DNA of 64,000 bases, taken from assembly GCA_949316235.1 (NCBI GenBank), contig OX438744.1:32918778-32982777 (forward strand). The letters are read 5' to 3'. How positions within the stretch are numbered: the first letter of the stretch is position 1; each line of letters opens with the position of its first letter. Source of the DNA: Oegoconia quadripuncta. Taxonomy: Eukaryota; Arthropoda; Insecta; Lepidoptera; Autostichidae. A program made the translations under genes and the position numbers. Below are positions 31,039-41,761 of the stretch, in pieces. A model generated the notes under the pieces. The model made no database searches and was not told the DNA's origin. It saw nothing but the letters and a program-made list of their open reading frames with translations.

Positions 31039-31185
31039 GTTGTGTTCCGGTTGTCAGAGATAAGATAGCCAGTCCTCCAAATGTGTTGGGGTTTCCGGGT
31101 CAGTACGTTTCCACCTTCGACCTCATCTTCACTTAACATCAGGTGTGATTGATGTCAAGTACCAACCCGTTGTGCATAAATTAAG
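31039..31185 (+). mobile_element. SINE C, 5'-truncated
   Basis: Begins GTTGTGTTCCGGTTGTCAGA and runs to the normal tail CCCGTTGTGCATAAAT. Confidence 0.82.
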
Positions 31186-31212
31186 TCTGTTCATCCCATT
31201 CGCCATGATTGA

Positions 31213-31262
31213 ACAACAAACAAACATGTACACTTTGACATTTATAATATTAGTTACATTTT
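31213..31262 (-). repeat. Helitron-like 5' end fragment
   Basis: Reverse complement starts ACTAATATTATAAATGTCAA, the 5' end of the non-autonomous Helitron-like family. The rest is absent. Confidence 0.45.
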
Positions 31263-31509
31263 CTACAATTGTGTATTTTGAGTTATGTTTGTAAACATAA
31301 ATTTTATATAGGTACAGGGTTACTTATTCCCATAGAAGGATTTCTTCCAGTCGCCCATATGGTTAGTTACTTTGATGTGCAATAAAAATAAGCCCGTGCT
31401 CATAGGTATGACCAGTCTTGTGCTGTTGGGCGTGACCGAGTTTTTGTGTTCCATACTAAAAATCGCCAAAGTACAAAGTAATTTATATCTGAGCTGTCAA
31501 AAGAAGATG

Positions 31510-31600
31510 GTACACTATACTCAAAGATTGCCTGGATGAGATCGCTCTTAGTGATAAGGTCACCAAATTGCAATAATAAAATATTTTCATTTTCATTACT
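31510..31600 (+). repeat. LINE 3'-tail fragment
   Basis: GATTGCCTGGATGAGATCGC, TCTTAGTGATAAGGTCACCA, the GATAAGGCCGCC tail family. Confidence 0.6.
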
Positions 31601-31967
31601 CTTACCAATGTCAGTAACTATATTTTCTGTAACTGGAAAATTCTTACAATTATTTTTCTATGCCCCTTTTCTGCTGCCTGTACGTGAAATAGAAGTACCA
31701 AGTCACCAAGCCACGTAATTTTATTAACACAGAGCCGCTTTACCTCGGGGAGACGGTGGAACATCCCTAATATGACATTAAAAGGTAGGCATTAATGCCT
31801 AAAGCTAATCTTACAAGTTACAGCTCCCACTTTGGTTTCAGGCTCCGTATATAAAGCATGTAAGAATAGGTATGTCGAGCTGTGTGTGACCAATTAAACA
31901 CAAAATTCAATATTACTCTAATACGGGGAAGCCAAAGAAGGTACTGTATTCATGTGAACGAAAATGA
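31601..31967. other. No gene seen
   Basis: No supported feature. Confidence 0.35.
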
Positions 31968-32297
31968 CGACCGATTGGTGTAGTGGACAGTGACCCTGTC
32001 AGCGAAAGCAATGGTTGCGGGTTCGATCCCCAGCGGGGTACACGTTTAAGTACTCGGTTTGGTTGGTGGCAGGGCATTTTAAATGTCCGCCTAGCTAGCT
32101 ACCACCATCTTATCTAAATCTGCCGCCAAGCAGTAATGTTAATAGCATTGTTGTGTTCCGGTTGTCAGAGATAAGATAGCCAGTCCCCCAAATGTGTTGG
32201 GGTTTCCGGGTCAGTACGCTTCCACCTTCGACCTCATCTTCACTTAACATCAGGTGTGATTGAGGTCAAGTACGAACCCGTTATGCATAAAAAAAAT
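31968..32297 (+). mobile_element. Chimeric SINE: B-type head on a C-type body
   Basis: The first 60 bp (CGACCGATTGGTGTAGTGGA, CCCTGTCAGCGAAAGCAATG) are SINE B, whereas from GTTCGATCCCCAGCGGGGTA onward it is SINE C to the GTTATGCATAAAAAAAA end. The switch lies in the conserved B box. Confidence 0.85.
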
Positions 32298-32494
32298 TGC
32301 TAAATAAAATGTAAGCCCGACTAAGGTTAATAAATACCTACCTATAAAAATCAAAAATGAGACCAAACAACTCAATTGATTTAGACTGGAGTCGGAGGTC
32401 ACATAAGCAAATTAAACCAAAAACTCGATCGAAGCGCACGGCAGTGCCCAGTTTCGAAAAAAAAATACGTGCGAGTAATTAATTAGTAAAACGG
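32298..32494. other. No gene seen
   Basis: Short spacer between the SINE and the 75-bp repeat. Confidence 0.3.
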
Positions 32495-32840
32495 ATGGAG
32501 GGAATAAGCTGGACAGAGAAAAGAACAAAGAAAGAGGTGTTAATGATGCTAAGGGAGAAATGCCTGTTGGCCACAGTTGAGAACCGAAGAAAAAAGATGA
32601 TAGGTCACTTGTTAATGATGCTAAAGGAGAAGAAATGCCTGTTGGAAACAGTTGAGAACCGAAGAAGAAAGATGATAGGTCACTTGTTAATGATGATAAA
32701 GGAGAAGAAATACCTGTTGACAACAGTTGAGAACCGAAGAGGAAAGATGATAGGTCACTTGTTAATGATGATAAATGAGAAGTAATGCCTGTTGACAACA
32801 GTTGAGAACCGAAAAAGAAATATGATAGATCACTTGTTAT
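32495..32840 (+). repeat. 75-bp tandem repeat derived from a LINE C-terminus
   Basis: Four copies with spacings 72, 75 and 75 bp (repeat starts 32,539, 32,611, 32,686, 32,761), then a decayed tail. Each encodes in the same frame a 25-residue unit such as KCLLETVENRRRKMIGHLLM. That unit and the leading GISWTEKRTKKEVL match the C-terminal block of RTE-like reverse transcriptases (SWTD..TNEEVL...RR.KMIGHLLRH). The frame ends at TAA after the fourth start. The opposite strand is open too because the unit is a multiple of three. No functional protein is proposed. Confidence 0.85.
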
Positions 32841-32884
32841 GCTACATTTTTTTAAAGAACATAATTGCCGACAAGATTAAAGGG

Positions 32885-33062
32885 AAAAGACGTAGGCCTT
32901 CGAGCTTCTCTTACCACAGATGATTTCCCTTTCCGAAGCTGTAGTAGTTTGAACATACTGACTGATAATGCAATAAGCTCTTTTATTTTCAGTACATTTA
33001 AATTGACATTCAACAAATGCTATCATGTATCTTACGTTGAAATAATAGCTTGAAGTTTGATT
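32885..33062 (+). repeat. LINE 3' UTR-like repeat, copy 2
   Basis: CCACAGATGATTTCCCTTTC, CATACTGACTGAT, TTTAAATTGACATTCAACAA. Same unit and orientation as 14.91-15.09 kb. Confidence 0.7.
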
Positions 33063-33187
33063 CTTTTTGTAATAAAGTCAGTATTCGCTCATGCGAGATT
33101 GGGTGCTGATATAAATAACATCCATTTAAAGGTTACGAATATATTGACTTATTAAAGAATCGATGGATTATATAGGCTCCGCATATA

Positions 33188-33326
33188 CGACCTGTTTGGT
33201 GTAGTGATTAGAAACTCGGGCTCCTATACCAAAAGGTCGCCGGTTCGAATCCCGCTAGGGCTATAATGTTTGTATGTTGAATACAGACACATGTTATGGA
33301 TGCTTTTTATTTATATATTTTTTTTC
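33188..33326 (+). mobile_element. SINE A, 3'-truncated
   Basis: Head TTGGTGTAGTGATTAGAAAC, B box CGGTTCGAATCCCGC, GAATACAGACACATG. It stops where a reversed SINE C begins. Confidence 0.8.
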
Positions 33327-33632
33327 TATGCATAACGGGTTTGTACTTGACCTCAATCACACCTGATGTTAAGTGAAGATGATGTCGAAGGTGGAAGCGT
33401 ATTGACCCGGAAACCCCAACACATTTGGGGGACTGACTTACTGGCTATCTTATCTTTGACAACCTGAACACAACAATGCTATTAACATTGCTGCTTGATT
33501 TAGATAAGATGGTGGCAGCTAGCCAGGCGGACATTTAAAATGCCCTACCACCAACCAAACCGAGTACTTAAACATGTACCCCGCTGGGGATCGAACCCGC
33601 GACCTCCGAATTGTAAACCCAATGTTGTACCA
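33327..33632 (-). mobile_element. SINE C, near full length
   Basis: Minus-strand copy from tail (ATGCATAACGGGTTTGTACT) to head (CGATCCCCAGCGGGG reversed), ending within the head at CCCAATGTTGTAC. Confidence 0.85.
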
Positions 33633-34244
33633 AGTATAGCCATGTTTGATGAAAATTGGTTAAGGTGTTGTAACGGCTTTTTCGTCGCTTGCTTCCTTTC
33701 AATTCCTTTTTTTTCGTCATCATTTAAAATGGATTTTGATTCAAATTCTTGCTATTCTTTTCTCAGTTCTGACACGTTCGTTGCTCGGTTTACTGTCCAC
33801 TACAATATCTAAGATCATCATAGTGACGTTGCTGCCGGAGTCAGGAAGGCCTGTAGCGTGACAAAATTTTAACACAGGTTTTTTGGCGTATTTTTTGATT
33901 ATATCATTAGTCTTACGAAGGTTTTCAATTTTTTTTTAATATCTAAGATTAAACTTGGGGACAGGTCTTAGCCATGTTTTTATGGAATTCGGTTAAGCAG
34001 TTTCGAATATATTCAGCTTTAAATATTAATATACTCGCTTGTATTCCGGGCGATTTTCTAAATTTAAAATATTAACTATGTTTGTAAGTAGATTGGTATG
34101 TGATTGACATAAAAGTCTATCAATACCTATTAGGTATTCTTTATTGTATCAAATAAAAATTACTTAGTGAGATTTTTAGCAACAATTTTAATTTTGTATA
34201 GGCATATAATATTGGCATATAATTGTACTATCCCCTTTTTCTTA
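33633..34244. other. No gene seen
   Basis: No supported feature. Confidence 0.35.
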
Positions 34245-34302
34245 TTTTTTTAATGCTTCTTATTGTTGTACAATAAAGAATATTTTGTTGTTGTTGTTGT
34301 TG
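34245..34302 (+). repeat. LINE tail with (GTT)n
   Basis: TATTGTTGTACAATAAAGAA then TATTTTGTTGTTGTTGTTG. A close relative with (GTTT)n lies at 59.88-59.93 kb. Confidence 0.7.
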
Positions 34303-35051
34303 TAATATACGTGAATGTTAACAGAACATACTTCGTCCCAAAGGTTTATTGCACAACCAGAACAAGTATTAAATTTATACAAGTATATAAACAATACAGG
34401 GTGTCAGGTATCCGTCACCTGGGGATAAATATCTCAAGTGGTCCGGGCCTTGCGCGGTACGTGCCTACCCGTCTGCAGACATAGAGACACGTCCATACCG
34501 ACAATATTTTGAAAATGGAACAATTAAATATTTCATAAATATCTTAAATTTTTTATTATTCCATTAAATTTTTTATACCATATAAATCGGGTCCCTTTGT
34601 TTTCTGTCTGTCAATAAATTATCTCAAGAGCTGGAATTAATACGAATAGCTATCTACGCTATTAGAGTTCTGTTCAAAATATGAGTTTAATAAGAAGATA
34701 ACAACGGCATTTTAAACGTGTATTCCCTTATTATTGACTGATAATAGATATGTTTTATTTTCATAGGTAAAATTTACACTTGAAAATAGTATTTGAAGGT
34801 GCCAGGTATTCCGTATTTACAATCCTCCTTTAAAAGTAGGCCCAAGAAACTCAAAGGTTATTCTTTATTATATCTTCGATAGGAATACTTTATAGTATTA
34901 CTACAAATTAAAGAAATTATAGACAATCGAGCGGCTAGTACCATTCAATTTTATCACTCAAGTAATTTTTATATTTTATAATAGCCCTTCACGCACAATT
35001 TGACTTTAATAATAGTTTTACATTTATCAAAGCCCAAGTTACTTTAGACTA
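34303..35051. other. No gene seen
   Basis: AT-rich; ATACAGGGTGTCAGGTATCC at about 34,393 resembles the start of an insect transposable-element end but has no partner. Confidence 0.35.
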
Positions 35052-35335
35052 GACTACTAGAAGGAAGCCGCGGCTTCGACCGCGTGATATTCGTTATATT
35101 CGGCGTATTATATTATCATTAAATATTATATTATCGTTATATTGCTACCGCTATGTATATTATATTATCGTTATATTATATTTTCGTTAAATTATATTAT
35201 TGTTATATTTATTAATTATCCCGTGGTAACTAGTTACTACATCCGGATATAAAGTATCCCCATGTCTAATTCCAAGGTATATTCTGCCTCTGTATCAAAT
35301 TTCATGCAAATCCATTAGAGTAACAAACACCAAAA
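35052..35335 (-). mobile_element. Helitron-like element, degenerate
   Basis: Minus-strand 3' end CGCGGTCGAAGCCGCGGCTT then CCTTCTAGTAG with a GC-rich hairpin. Then TTATATTATCG-type low complexity and, at 35,240-35,335, reversed internal sequence ATTTGATACAGAGGCAGAAT. Confidence 0.5.
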
Positions 35336-35739
35336 AATTCGGATTTATAGTATTAATTGAACTAGTTGGATTGCCAATGATGGCTGTACCATGCGCTTTA
35401 TTCCGGAAGGAATGCAGATCACACGCAAAAAAAAAAACACGCGAGAGGTAGAAGAGAGAGGTCGGCGTTTATATCGCTACGTCACAGTTTACGTCCATCT
35501 GAATAGACCCTAACGTAGGTGTAATTTAAACATTCGATAAATGAATTGTTTTTCAAATTAAATATGAATTTAATACAAATTTTCAACGCAATGTTTAAAA
35601 ATGATTTAATTGTTGTATTGTTTCCATTACTACGTTGCTTTAAAAAAAAAGGAATAAAACATATAAACTTGCTTGTAAATTGAATTTTACCAAAAATATT
35701 AACACTTTATCTGACTTAAAGCTGTCGCCTGTCGAATCT
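35336..35739. other. No gene seen
   Basis: No supported feature. Confidence 0.35.
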
Positions 35740-35974
35740 CGGTAACCGCGGCTTAACAAATACGCATACGGCAATGCCCACTGCGCATGTGCGAGCCTTG
35801 TTCATTCCGGACTATTTGTTTTGTCGTTACACTATCAAAAAGCTTCGGATTGCTAGCAAAGTAGCATCTTCCTTGCTAATTATTGCCTTTCTGAACGCAC
35901 CCTGTGCTGTGTTGTGTTTCGAATAAAGAACTACCGATCTCCCGTCGCGATTGGTCGCAATCAATCATCGAACT

Positions 35975-36000
35975 GTCAAGTGTTGGCGCCAATACTTGAC
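35975..36000. promoter_or_regulatory. 26-bp near-perfect palindrome with TTGGCGCCAA core
   Basis: From GTCAAGTGTTGGC to GCCAATACTTGAC the halves are reverse complements with one mismatched pair. TTGGCGCCAA resembles E2F and NF1-type dyad sites. It lies about 240 bp upstream of the candidate ATG. Binding is inferred only. Confidence 0.5.
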
Positions 36001-36039
36001 GTTTGACCGCGTGTGCGGAATTCGAATTCCAAATACATT

Positions 36040-36057
36040 ATGCGTGGCTGTGGTTAA
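36040..36057 (+). other. Short upstream ORF
   Basis: ATG CGT GGC TGT GGT TAA lies in the presumed 5' leader, about 185 bp before the candidate start codon, in a weak context. It could lower translation of the main frame. Confidence 0.3.
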
Positions 36058-36240
36058 GTGACATTTGTTTTAAGTGACTGACTTTATTAGTGACTCTTGA
36101 AGGTGTTTTTCTCGTATATTTAAGACTTTAATTTTCCAATAACTTAAAATTCGAAAAGTTTTAAAATTCAAAATTGATTCTTCTTAGTTGTAAGACACTC
36201 CGAAGTTTTAAAAAAGTTAAGAAGGTTCTTTTACATCACC

Positions 36241-36265
36241 ATGAATATCACATCGACGACAGATG
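36241..36265 (+). CDS. Candidate first coding exon of a host gene
   Basis: CATCACC precedes the ATG, a good translation start context. Eight codons (MNITSTTD) plus one base follow and end at G|GTAAGT (donor GT at 36,266-36,267), a near-ideal 5' splice site. The upstream leader is non-repetitive and follows a promoter-like region, unlike almost all of the window. The exon ends in phase 1. Joined to the 32-nt exon at 60,453-60,484 the frame continues as GKCHRYFETFS without a stop and ends in phase 0. Eight residues are too few to identify a protein. This is a prediction from signals alone; RNA evidence would decide it. The alternative is that ATG and donor co-occur by chance. Confidence 0.5.
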
Positions 36266-36829
36266 GTAAGTTTAAAAAAAAATAAGACATCTGCATTGAA
36301 AAAACACTTAATTGCTTGCATTGGGATTCCCAGATGCGCACTGCTGCGGAATTCACGAAACCAACGAATTTGGCCTTTAAAATGTAGAGCGGTGAGGTCA
36401 AAATACGATTTACGACAACTTTTGGTGCTGCTATTCCAATTTATACCTTCTTGTGAGTATATGAAGATCAGATTAGGTTGTCATCGAAATTCTGTTTTGT
36501 CTACATGTTTTATATTACTAATATATGTCTTAAGCTTTCCTTAAACGGTGGTTAGCGTGTGTTATATTTGTGCGAGACGAAAATAGAGTATTTTCTTCTT
36601 AGGTTTGTTTTTAGTTAGAAATTAGTTTTGTCAGGCGACTCCTCGATCAATATTCGAATTTACAATTTATGTACATACGATTACCTGAAACACGGGAATG
36701 TGAACTTTATTTCAGATGTGTGTGGTTGGATATTGGTTTGTGGATTTTTATATAAAAATATTGAGCCTTATGTGTATGCTACGAGGGGCTGTTTTAAACA
36801 TGTTTCGGTGATTGCAATTGGAGACATGG
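36266..36829. other. Start of candidate long intron; no repeat recognised
   Basis: Follows the candidate donor. Open frames of 93 codons (36,263) and 108 codons (36,628) have no recognisable domains, and the latter runs into a repeat. Confidence 0.4.
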
Positions 36830-37130
36830 TGTTCTATGGTCATCAGCAGAACACGTTTCCACTGTTGAGGCACAACCTTAGGGTATGGGCCATAATCTAC
36901 CACGCGAGCCAGTGTGGTTTGGCGAATTTCTGTCAGACTCGTCGGCTGACGTGAACATATTTGACCCATGTAGGCCACTGATTTGGCTCAATGACAGCCT
37001 TCAATTGAACTACCGCAAAGGGCTATTTAACTTGCCTTCCGAAGCACAGAAACACTCGTATTAAAATGCCACCAGTGGTCACCCATTAGAAGACCGGGCC
37101 AGACATTGCTTAACTTCGATAATCGATAAC
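36830..37130. repeat. SINE-like dispersed repeat
   Basis: GGCACAACCTTAGGGTATGG and CCTTCCGAAGCACAGAAACA, GACCGGGCCAGACATTGCTT are phrases I recognise from widespread lepidopteran repeats. Boundaries unclear. Confidence 0.4.
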
Positions 37131-37309
37131 GAAAGCAAGTATTTTGAACTTAATATGTATAATAATTAATCGTGTCGCGACTAGGGTTTCTGAATGATTA
37201 ATTAGAATTTCTTAGATTAATTTCTCGACTTATTTTATTTCCCGGAGCTCTAGTTTATTAGTTGTCTTAATTAATTATATTTGGTTGGGTTGGCATGTAC
37301 TAATTATTT

Positions 37310-37545
37310 TAATTACCTACTCGTCAACCCGAGTTCGATTCCCAGGCAGATCATGAAGCAATGATTTTTTAAATTTAATTTAATTACTCATGTTCATTTA
37401 TTCAACTGCTCTCTTAACCTTCAATGGCATGTGAAGTCCCTAACCCGCATTGGGCCAGCGTGGTGAACTATGGCCCATACTCTCTCATATACGAGGGAAG
37501 GCCTATATCCCTACAATGGAATGTTCACGGGCTGAGGATGACCTA
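37310..37545 (+). mobile_element. SINE D, head truncated
   Basis: B box GAGTTCGATTCCCAGGCAGA, then AATTTAATTACTCATG, CCCGCATTGGGCCAGCG and tail CCCATACTCTCTCATATACG...GTTCACGGGCTGAGGATG. Confidence 0.75.
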
Positions 37546-37897
37546 CTCATCATTACATTGTATCTAATTCTCGATTTTAGCTTCTCGTCTCGGCTAAGGA
37601 CATATTTACCAGAGTTTTCGCATTGGGAAATCACGACAAGACAATCCTAGTCGCGACACGCATCGTGTGTGAGTGATTGACTGATAAGGGGCGACAAGGC
37701 GTGGTCACGGCACACATCGAATCGCCGAACACTCGACTGTGTTCGTAGTCAGTCCGGATTCCGAACGGTTTTAAAGTTGTCGAAACCGATGTCTGTGTTT
37801 GATATTTGAATAAGTGGTTCCAACATTTTAGAGGCGGAGACTTCAGCTGCTGACTACGATGTATCGCTACGACGTAGCACATAGCGTATTTTTCCTC
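37546..37897. other. No gene seen
   Basis: Contains GTATCGCTACGACGTAGCAC, a CTACG-rich phrase of the kind also seen at 38.78-38.88 kb. Confidence 0.35.
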
Positions 37898-37955
37898 TAC
37901 GTCAGGTGTGATTGAGGTCAAGTACGAACCCGTCGTGCGTAAAAAAAAAACGTAG
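37898..37955 (+). mobile_element. SINE C tail
   Basis: TCAGGTGTGATTGAGGTCAA...CCCGTCGTGCGTAAAAAAAA only. Confidence 0.7.
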
Positions 37956-38134
37956 CGAAAAACCGCGTAGTATAACTGATGAGCATATTATCAGATCGAT
38001 GAGTAGTTATTAAGTTAAGAACATTTATCGCACATTGCTTTTCTTACTATCAAGTCTAAAATATCCAAATGACTAAATTTTTTTCAATGAAATTTTATAC
38101 ACATTAGCAACATCCCATGTACGTTGCTAACATG

Positions 38135-38335
38135 TATAAAGACAACTATAAGCTTGTGTAGTGGATACCAGATGATTGGTATACTACAAAAATACTTATT
38201 ATAAATGAATACATACATAACTCGGGTAATATTATGTCCGTATTCATCATACAAACGTATGCCCCAAGCGGGATTCGAATCCTTTGGTATAGGGGTCAGA
38301 GTTTCTAACCACTACACCAAACAGATTGTCGAAAA
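38135..38335 (-). mobile_element. SINE A, minus strand
   Basis: Reversed head TTTGGTGTAGTGGTTAGAAA, a shortened B box (GGATTCGAATCCCGC), TATGATGAATACGGAC and GGTATCCACTACACAAGC. The distal CTAGATGGCGCTG tail is missing. Confidence 0.8.
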
Positions 38336-38349
38336 ACATTACCCTCCTT

Positions 38350-38535
38350 CTTTGGGCAGTCGGGTAAAAAGCTATGCGGGATAAAAGCTCTTAATCTTAC
38401 ACGAGTAAATGTGACAGTTTGAATGTTTTCATGGCACGACGGATAAACCGATTTGGAGGAAATTTGGTACAGGTGCGGAATATACCCTGGAATACGACGT
38501 AGGATACTTTTATCCCGATAAAGATAGTTCATGCG
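38350..38535 (+). mobile_element. Helitron-like element, internal fragment
   Basis: Two GCGGGATA phrases flank CGACGGATAAACCGATTTGG and GGAAATTTGGTACAGGTGCG, text shared with the internal part of the Helitron-like family. Both termini are absent. Confidence 0.45.
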
Positions 38536-39244
38536 GGATAACCAAATTACGAGGTAAACGAAATCCACGGCGCTAAATACCAATGATTACATGTAAGTGA
38601 ATATAAGATTGTATTTTGGGTATATTCTTTATTGCACAAGAAATACAAACAGATTCCAGTTAAATTATATGTACAAAGGTTTTCGTATATTAACCGATAA
38701 GCAAACATCATCAGTAAAATTATTGAAATTTCCAAAGTTACTTTATATCCTTATAGATAGAAAATGTCGTATGAAAACCCGCTACGCTTCGGCTACAAGC
38801 TCAGCCAGGCGTAGCGGATACCTCTTTAATTTGTCCCGGCGCGTAGCAACAACGTAGCCACACCGTCGGCTTTGACCGTGTCGTCGTTTATTCGCGTACT
38901 ATACGTAGATAATATATGTTATAAATATATGTATATCTCCCTGGAGATGGGAACGTAACGTAATTTAAGTCTGATATACGGTTCAATTTATACAACTGAC
39001 GATATTCAATTTATAGATAAGATAAGAAACGAATTTGATCTGATTGAGACGTGTAAAATCCTTTGTGGTCACTACAACAGAACTGTCAGAGTGGCATATT
39101 TGTGAGGTACAAAAAGAAGGTACTAAGAGGACACTCAATGAAGCTGTGACCAGAGCCAGTGATCAGTGCACCTTTACTGAACTCTTTCAAAGACAGACTT
39201 GACATATATTTAAAAAAATAATTAGATTAAACACAATTGCAGTG
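38536..39244. other. No gene; GCTACG-rich patch
   Basis: At 38,775-38,895 GCTACGCTTCGGCTACAAGC and GGCGTAGCGG phrases suggest an unassigned dispersed repeat. No coding feature. Confidence 0.35.
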
Positions 39245-39530
39245 ATATCATTATCTCAGCCCGTAAACATCCCACTACAGGGATATAGGCCTTACCTCGT
39301 ATAATAAGAGAGTATGGAGTTGGGGACTTCACATGCCTTAGTATTTTTATTTCTTAGGCATGCAGGTTTCATGATGTTTTCCTTCACCGTTTAAGAGCAG
39401 TCGGATAAATGCACATAAGTAGTTAAATTAAATTTAAAAACTCATTGGTAAATGGCCTGCCTGGGAATCGAACCCGGACCTCCCCAATTGGGAGACCTCG
39501 TCTTAACCGCTGAGCCACCGACGATCTTAT
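39245..39530 (-). mobile_element. SINE D, minus strand
   Basis: Reversed head GGTGGCTCAGCGGTTAAGAC, B box GGGTTCGATTCCCAGG, an ATTTAATTTAACTACTTATG middle, and the tail ending GGGATGTTTACGGGCTGAGA. Confidence 0.85.
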
Positions 39531-39634
39531 GCACTGATATACACGCATCAAATTAAAGCTGCAAATGTATTAATAATTATATTAAGTAAAAATACGTCAT
39601 TTTTGTGGTGTAACTTCCTCTAATCTTAAAGTTC

Positions 39635-40065
39635 CTGATTTTTTTTTAGAAATTAAAATCAAAATCAAAAAAAAAAATATTTCGTAGGATAAAAATTATC
39701 ACTTGAAAACGTCACATTTATTATCTTATTATTAAAGTTTTTAACATTATTGCTCATTCACAAAGCTGATACCCTAGAGAAGAACGAGCAAGAAACTCAA
39801 GGGTTGCTCTTTTAAATAAGTTTGGGTTACATTATATTGTATAATAAGACTGAATATCGAGCGGTCTATGTCCATGTTTGCTTATCATCCAGATAGTCAG
39901 AAATGTTATAATAGCCTTTGGTAAATAATGTCTGTTTTATGATGGTTTTGAATTTATTTAAAGGTAAATTTTGAATGTCCACTGGAACCTTATTATAAAA
40001 GCGTATACATTGCCCCTTAAATGCCTTAGTGACTTTGTGTAAACGGCTGACATGCAAACATAAAA
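39635..40065 (-). pseudogene. CR1/jockey-like LINE 3' fragment
   Basis: The minus strand encodes HVSRLHKVTKAFKGQCIRFY then NKVPVDIQNLPLNKFK and KGYYNISDYLDDKQTWT, nearly the same as the C-terminus of the intact LINE, with a CTTGAGTTTCTTGCTCGTTC 3' UTR and a TTTGATTTTGATTTT tail. The open part is 63 codons. It is a 5'-truncated insertion. Confidence 0.85.
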
Positions 40066-41139
40066 CAGTAAGATAGATAACAGCAACTTTACCATAAAAT
40101 GTATGCTATGATACTAAGATTAAGATGAATCAAACGAAGTGGTTTGAGGGTTCAAAAAAAAAAATATGACACCTTGCACTTCAAAATCGGTTAAGAAGTT
40201 TAAGCTGCAGAAGGTAACATAGATCTACATACATACACCCCAAAAATACTCTCTTTCCGAGAAACTTTTAAAGTTTTCAGTAAAAATGCCGTAATATCCT
40301 CAAATAGAAATATGAATTCAACATAGTGCAAACATAATTATCGAAAAATATGATATATCAAATTACCGCGGTAACAGTCAGTTACAATGTTTCATTTACA
40401 TTTAGATAGAATTGCGAAAGTTTCAAACTCCATCTATTTCGGAAAGCAACTATAATTAAAACTAGTACAGTGGGCGTCATAGTTATTTACACAGATCTGT
40501 TTTTAGTTAATTGTTGGGTGAAGCCTATTTATTTTGTTCGTTTTATGCACAATATTATATAATAATAATAATAATAAATAATAAAATGTATCTTTATTTG
40601 TTCTTCACAAACTCAAGCTTAGAGAAATGTACAGGATTTCTTAAGTCTGGTGAGTACGTGTGAAGACTGATGCCTAAAATATAATTGTTTGATTTATGTG
40701 TGTTGATTGCTGAAGATTTAAGGTAAACCGGCCCATATTCCATCAATGGCACACCATTACCTCGTTCTGTTAAATTCATAGTGTCACTCTAATACCCTAT
40801 TCGCCTTTAGTGGCTTGAGATAATAATAACGCGGCGGGTCAGATACCTCATTCGCACTACACACAAACCTTTACAGGTTTTCGTAGACGTCTTATAGTGA
40901 AGTTTTTCAAATAATGTTTTTATGGATAAATTATTTAAAAAAAATCATAGGCTTCTCAAAAAACTTCAAAAGTTCTTCTAAAAGTGGAAGAGACCTATTG
41001 TAAGCATACAAAACGAATATCGGGTCCCTCAAGAAAGAAAAATTACAAAACTACTAAAACCCTTCTGTTCTTTTGAATAGCCACTGGGTCGGTATTCAGT
41101 TCAACTGCCTTTGTCTATCTAGCTATATATACAGGGAGT
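40066..41139. other. No gene; (AAT)n and a piggyBac-like phrase
   Basis: (AAT)n at 40,556-40,585. GATACCTCATTCGCACTACA at about 40,847 resembles the subterminal phrase of the piggyBac-like element at 26 kb. Otherwise unassigned. Confidence 0.35.
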
Positions 41140-41250
41140 ACACGAGCGGTGCCATCAAATATTCAACGTCCGGGATACGCTGCCCCGCCTGTGGTCACAG
41201 TTCATACAGTTTGTTATTTGAGTTATGTTAGTTGGCGCACCCTGTATATT
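41140..41250. mobile_element. Possible short element with ACAGGG ends
   Basis: TATATACAGGGAGTAC at left and, reversed, AATATACAGGGTGCGC at right enclose about 110 bp. The inverted match is short, so this is tentative. Confidence 0.3.
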
Positions 41251-41584
41251 ACTATAATGTAGAATTGTGAGTGTGTTGTGTACCTACTTAAATGGAATAT
41301 TTGTTTTAATATGGGCAGATTTTTACGTAAATTTGATAATAAATAGCTAAAAATTTTCGAGATTATAGTATCGGCTATTGAATGCAATGCCGACCCCAAA
41401 AGGACCATTTAAGGGGTTCCTTTTTTAACATTTTTATTGACTTGATCAGTTCTAGGACTGATCAAGTCGTAGGATGGCTACTTGTGACGTTTCATACGAA
41501 TATTTTCATGCTTCAGAGAGCACGTTAAACTGGTAGTTTTGAATATCGGGCTGCTATTAGTCTGACACAAATTCACCAATCCGT
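41251..41584. other. No gene; small palindrome
   Basis: ACTTGATCAGTTCTAGGACT and GATCAAGT at 41,441-41,469 form a short hairpin. No other feature. Confidence 0.35.
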
Positions 41585-41710
41585 TACAATTCACCCATGG
41601 TAGATGATGGCTAAATTTAGAGATCATGTTAAAACAACATTAGCAAATAAAGGTTATTACAAAATTTGTGATTACCTGAATGACGAACACGCTTGATCTA
41701 CTTCTGTCAA
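41585..41710 (+). pseudogene. CR1/jockey-like LINE C-terminal fragment
   Basis: Encodes RDHVKTTLANKGYYKICDYL and NDEHA, then stop, equivalent to the KKAYYKISDYLDD terminus of the intact LINE but from a diverged subfamily. Confidence 0.65.
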
Positions 41711-41761
41711 CTCCCAAAAATTATTTGTATTAATTAACTTACTAAAAAAACTTAATTAAAA

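Larger units (their letters stand above)
35740..36060 (+). promoter_or_regulatory. Candidate promoter region
   Basis: A patch richer in CpG than its surroundings directly upstream of a candidate first exon. It contains TGCGCATGTGCG at 35,782, one base from the NRF1 (insect Ewg) consensus, and a palindromic GTTGGCGCCAAT core (separate entry). No TATA box is obvious. The transcription start is not resolved. Confidence 0.45.

Noticed and set aside
32412..32798. 128-codon minus-strand frame with S/L-rich repeats
   Set aside because: It is the reverse of the 75-bp LINE-derived tandem repeat. The plus strand matches a known RT C-terminus, so the minus frame is a shadow.
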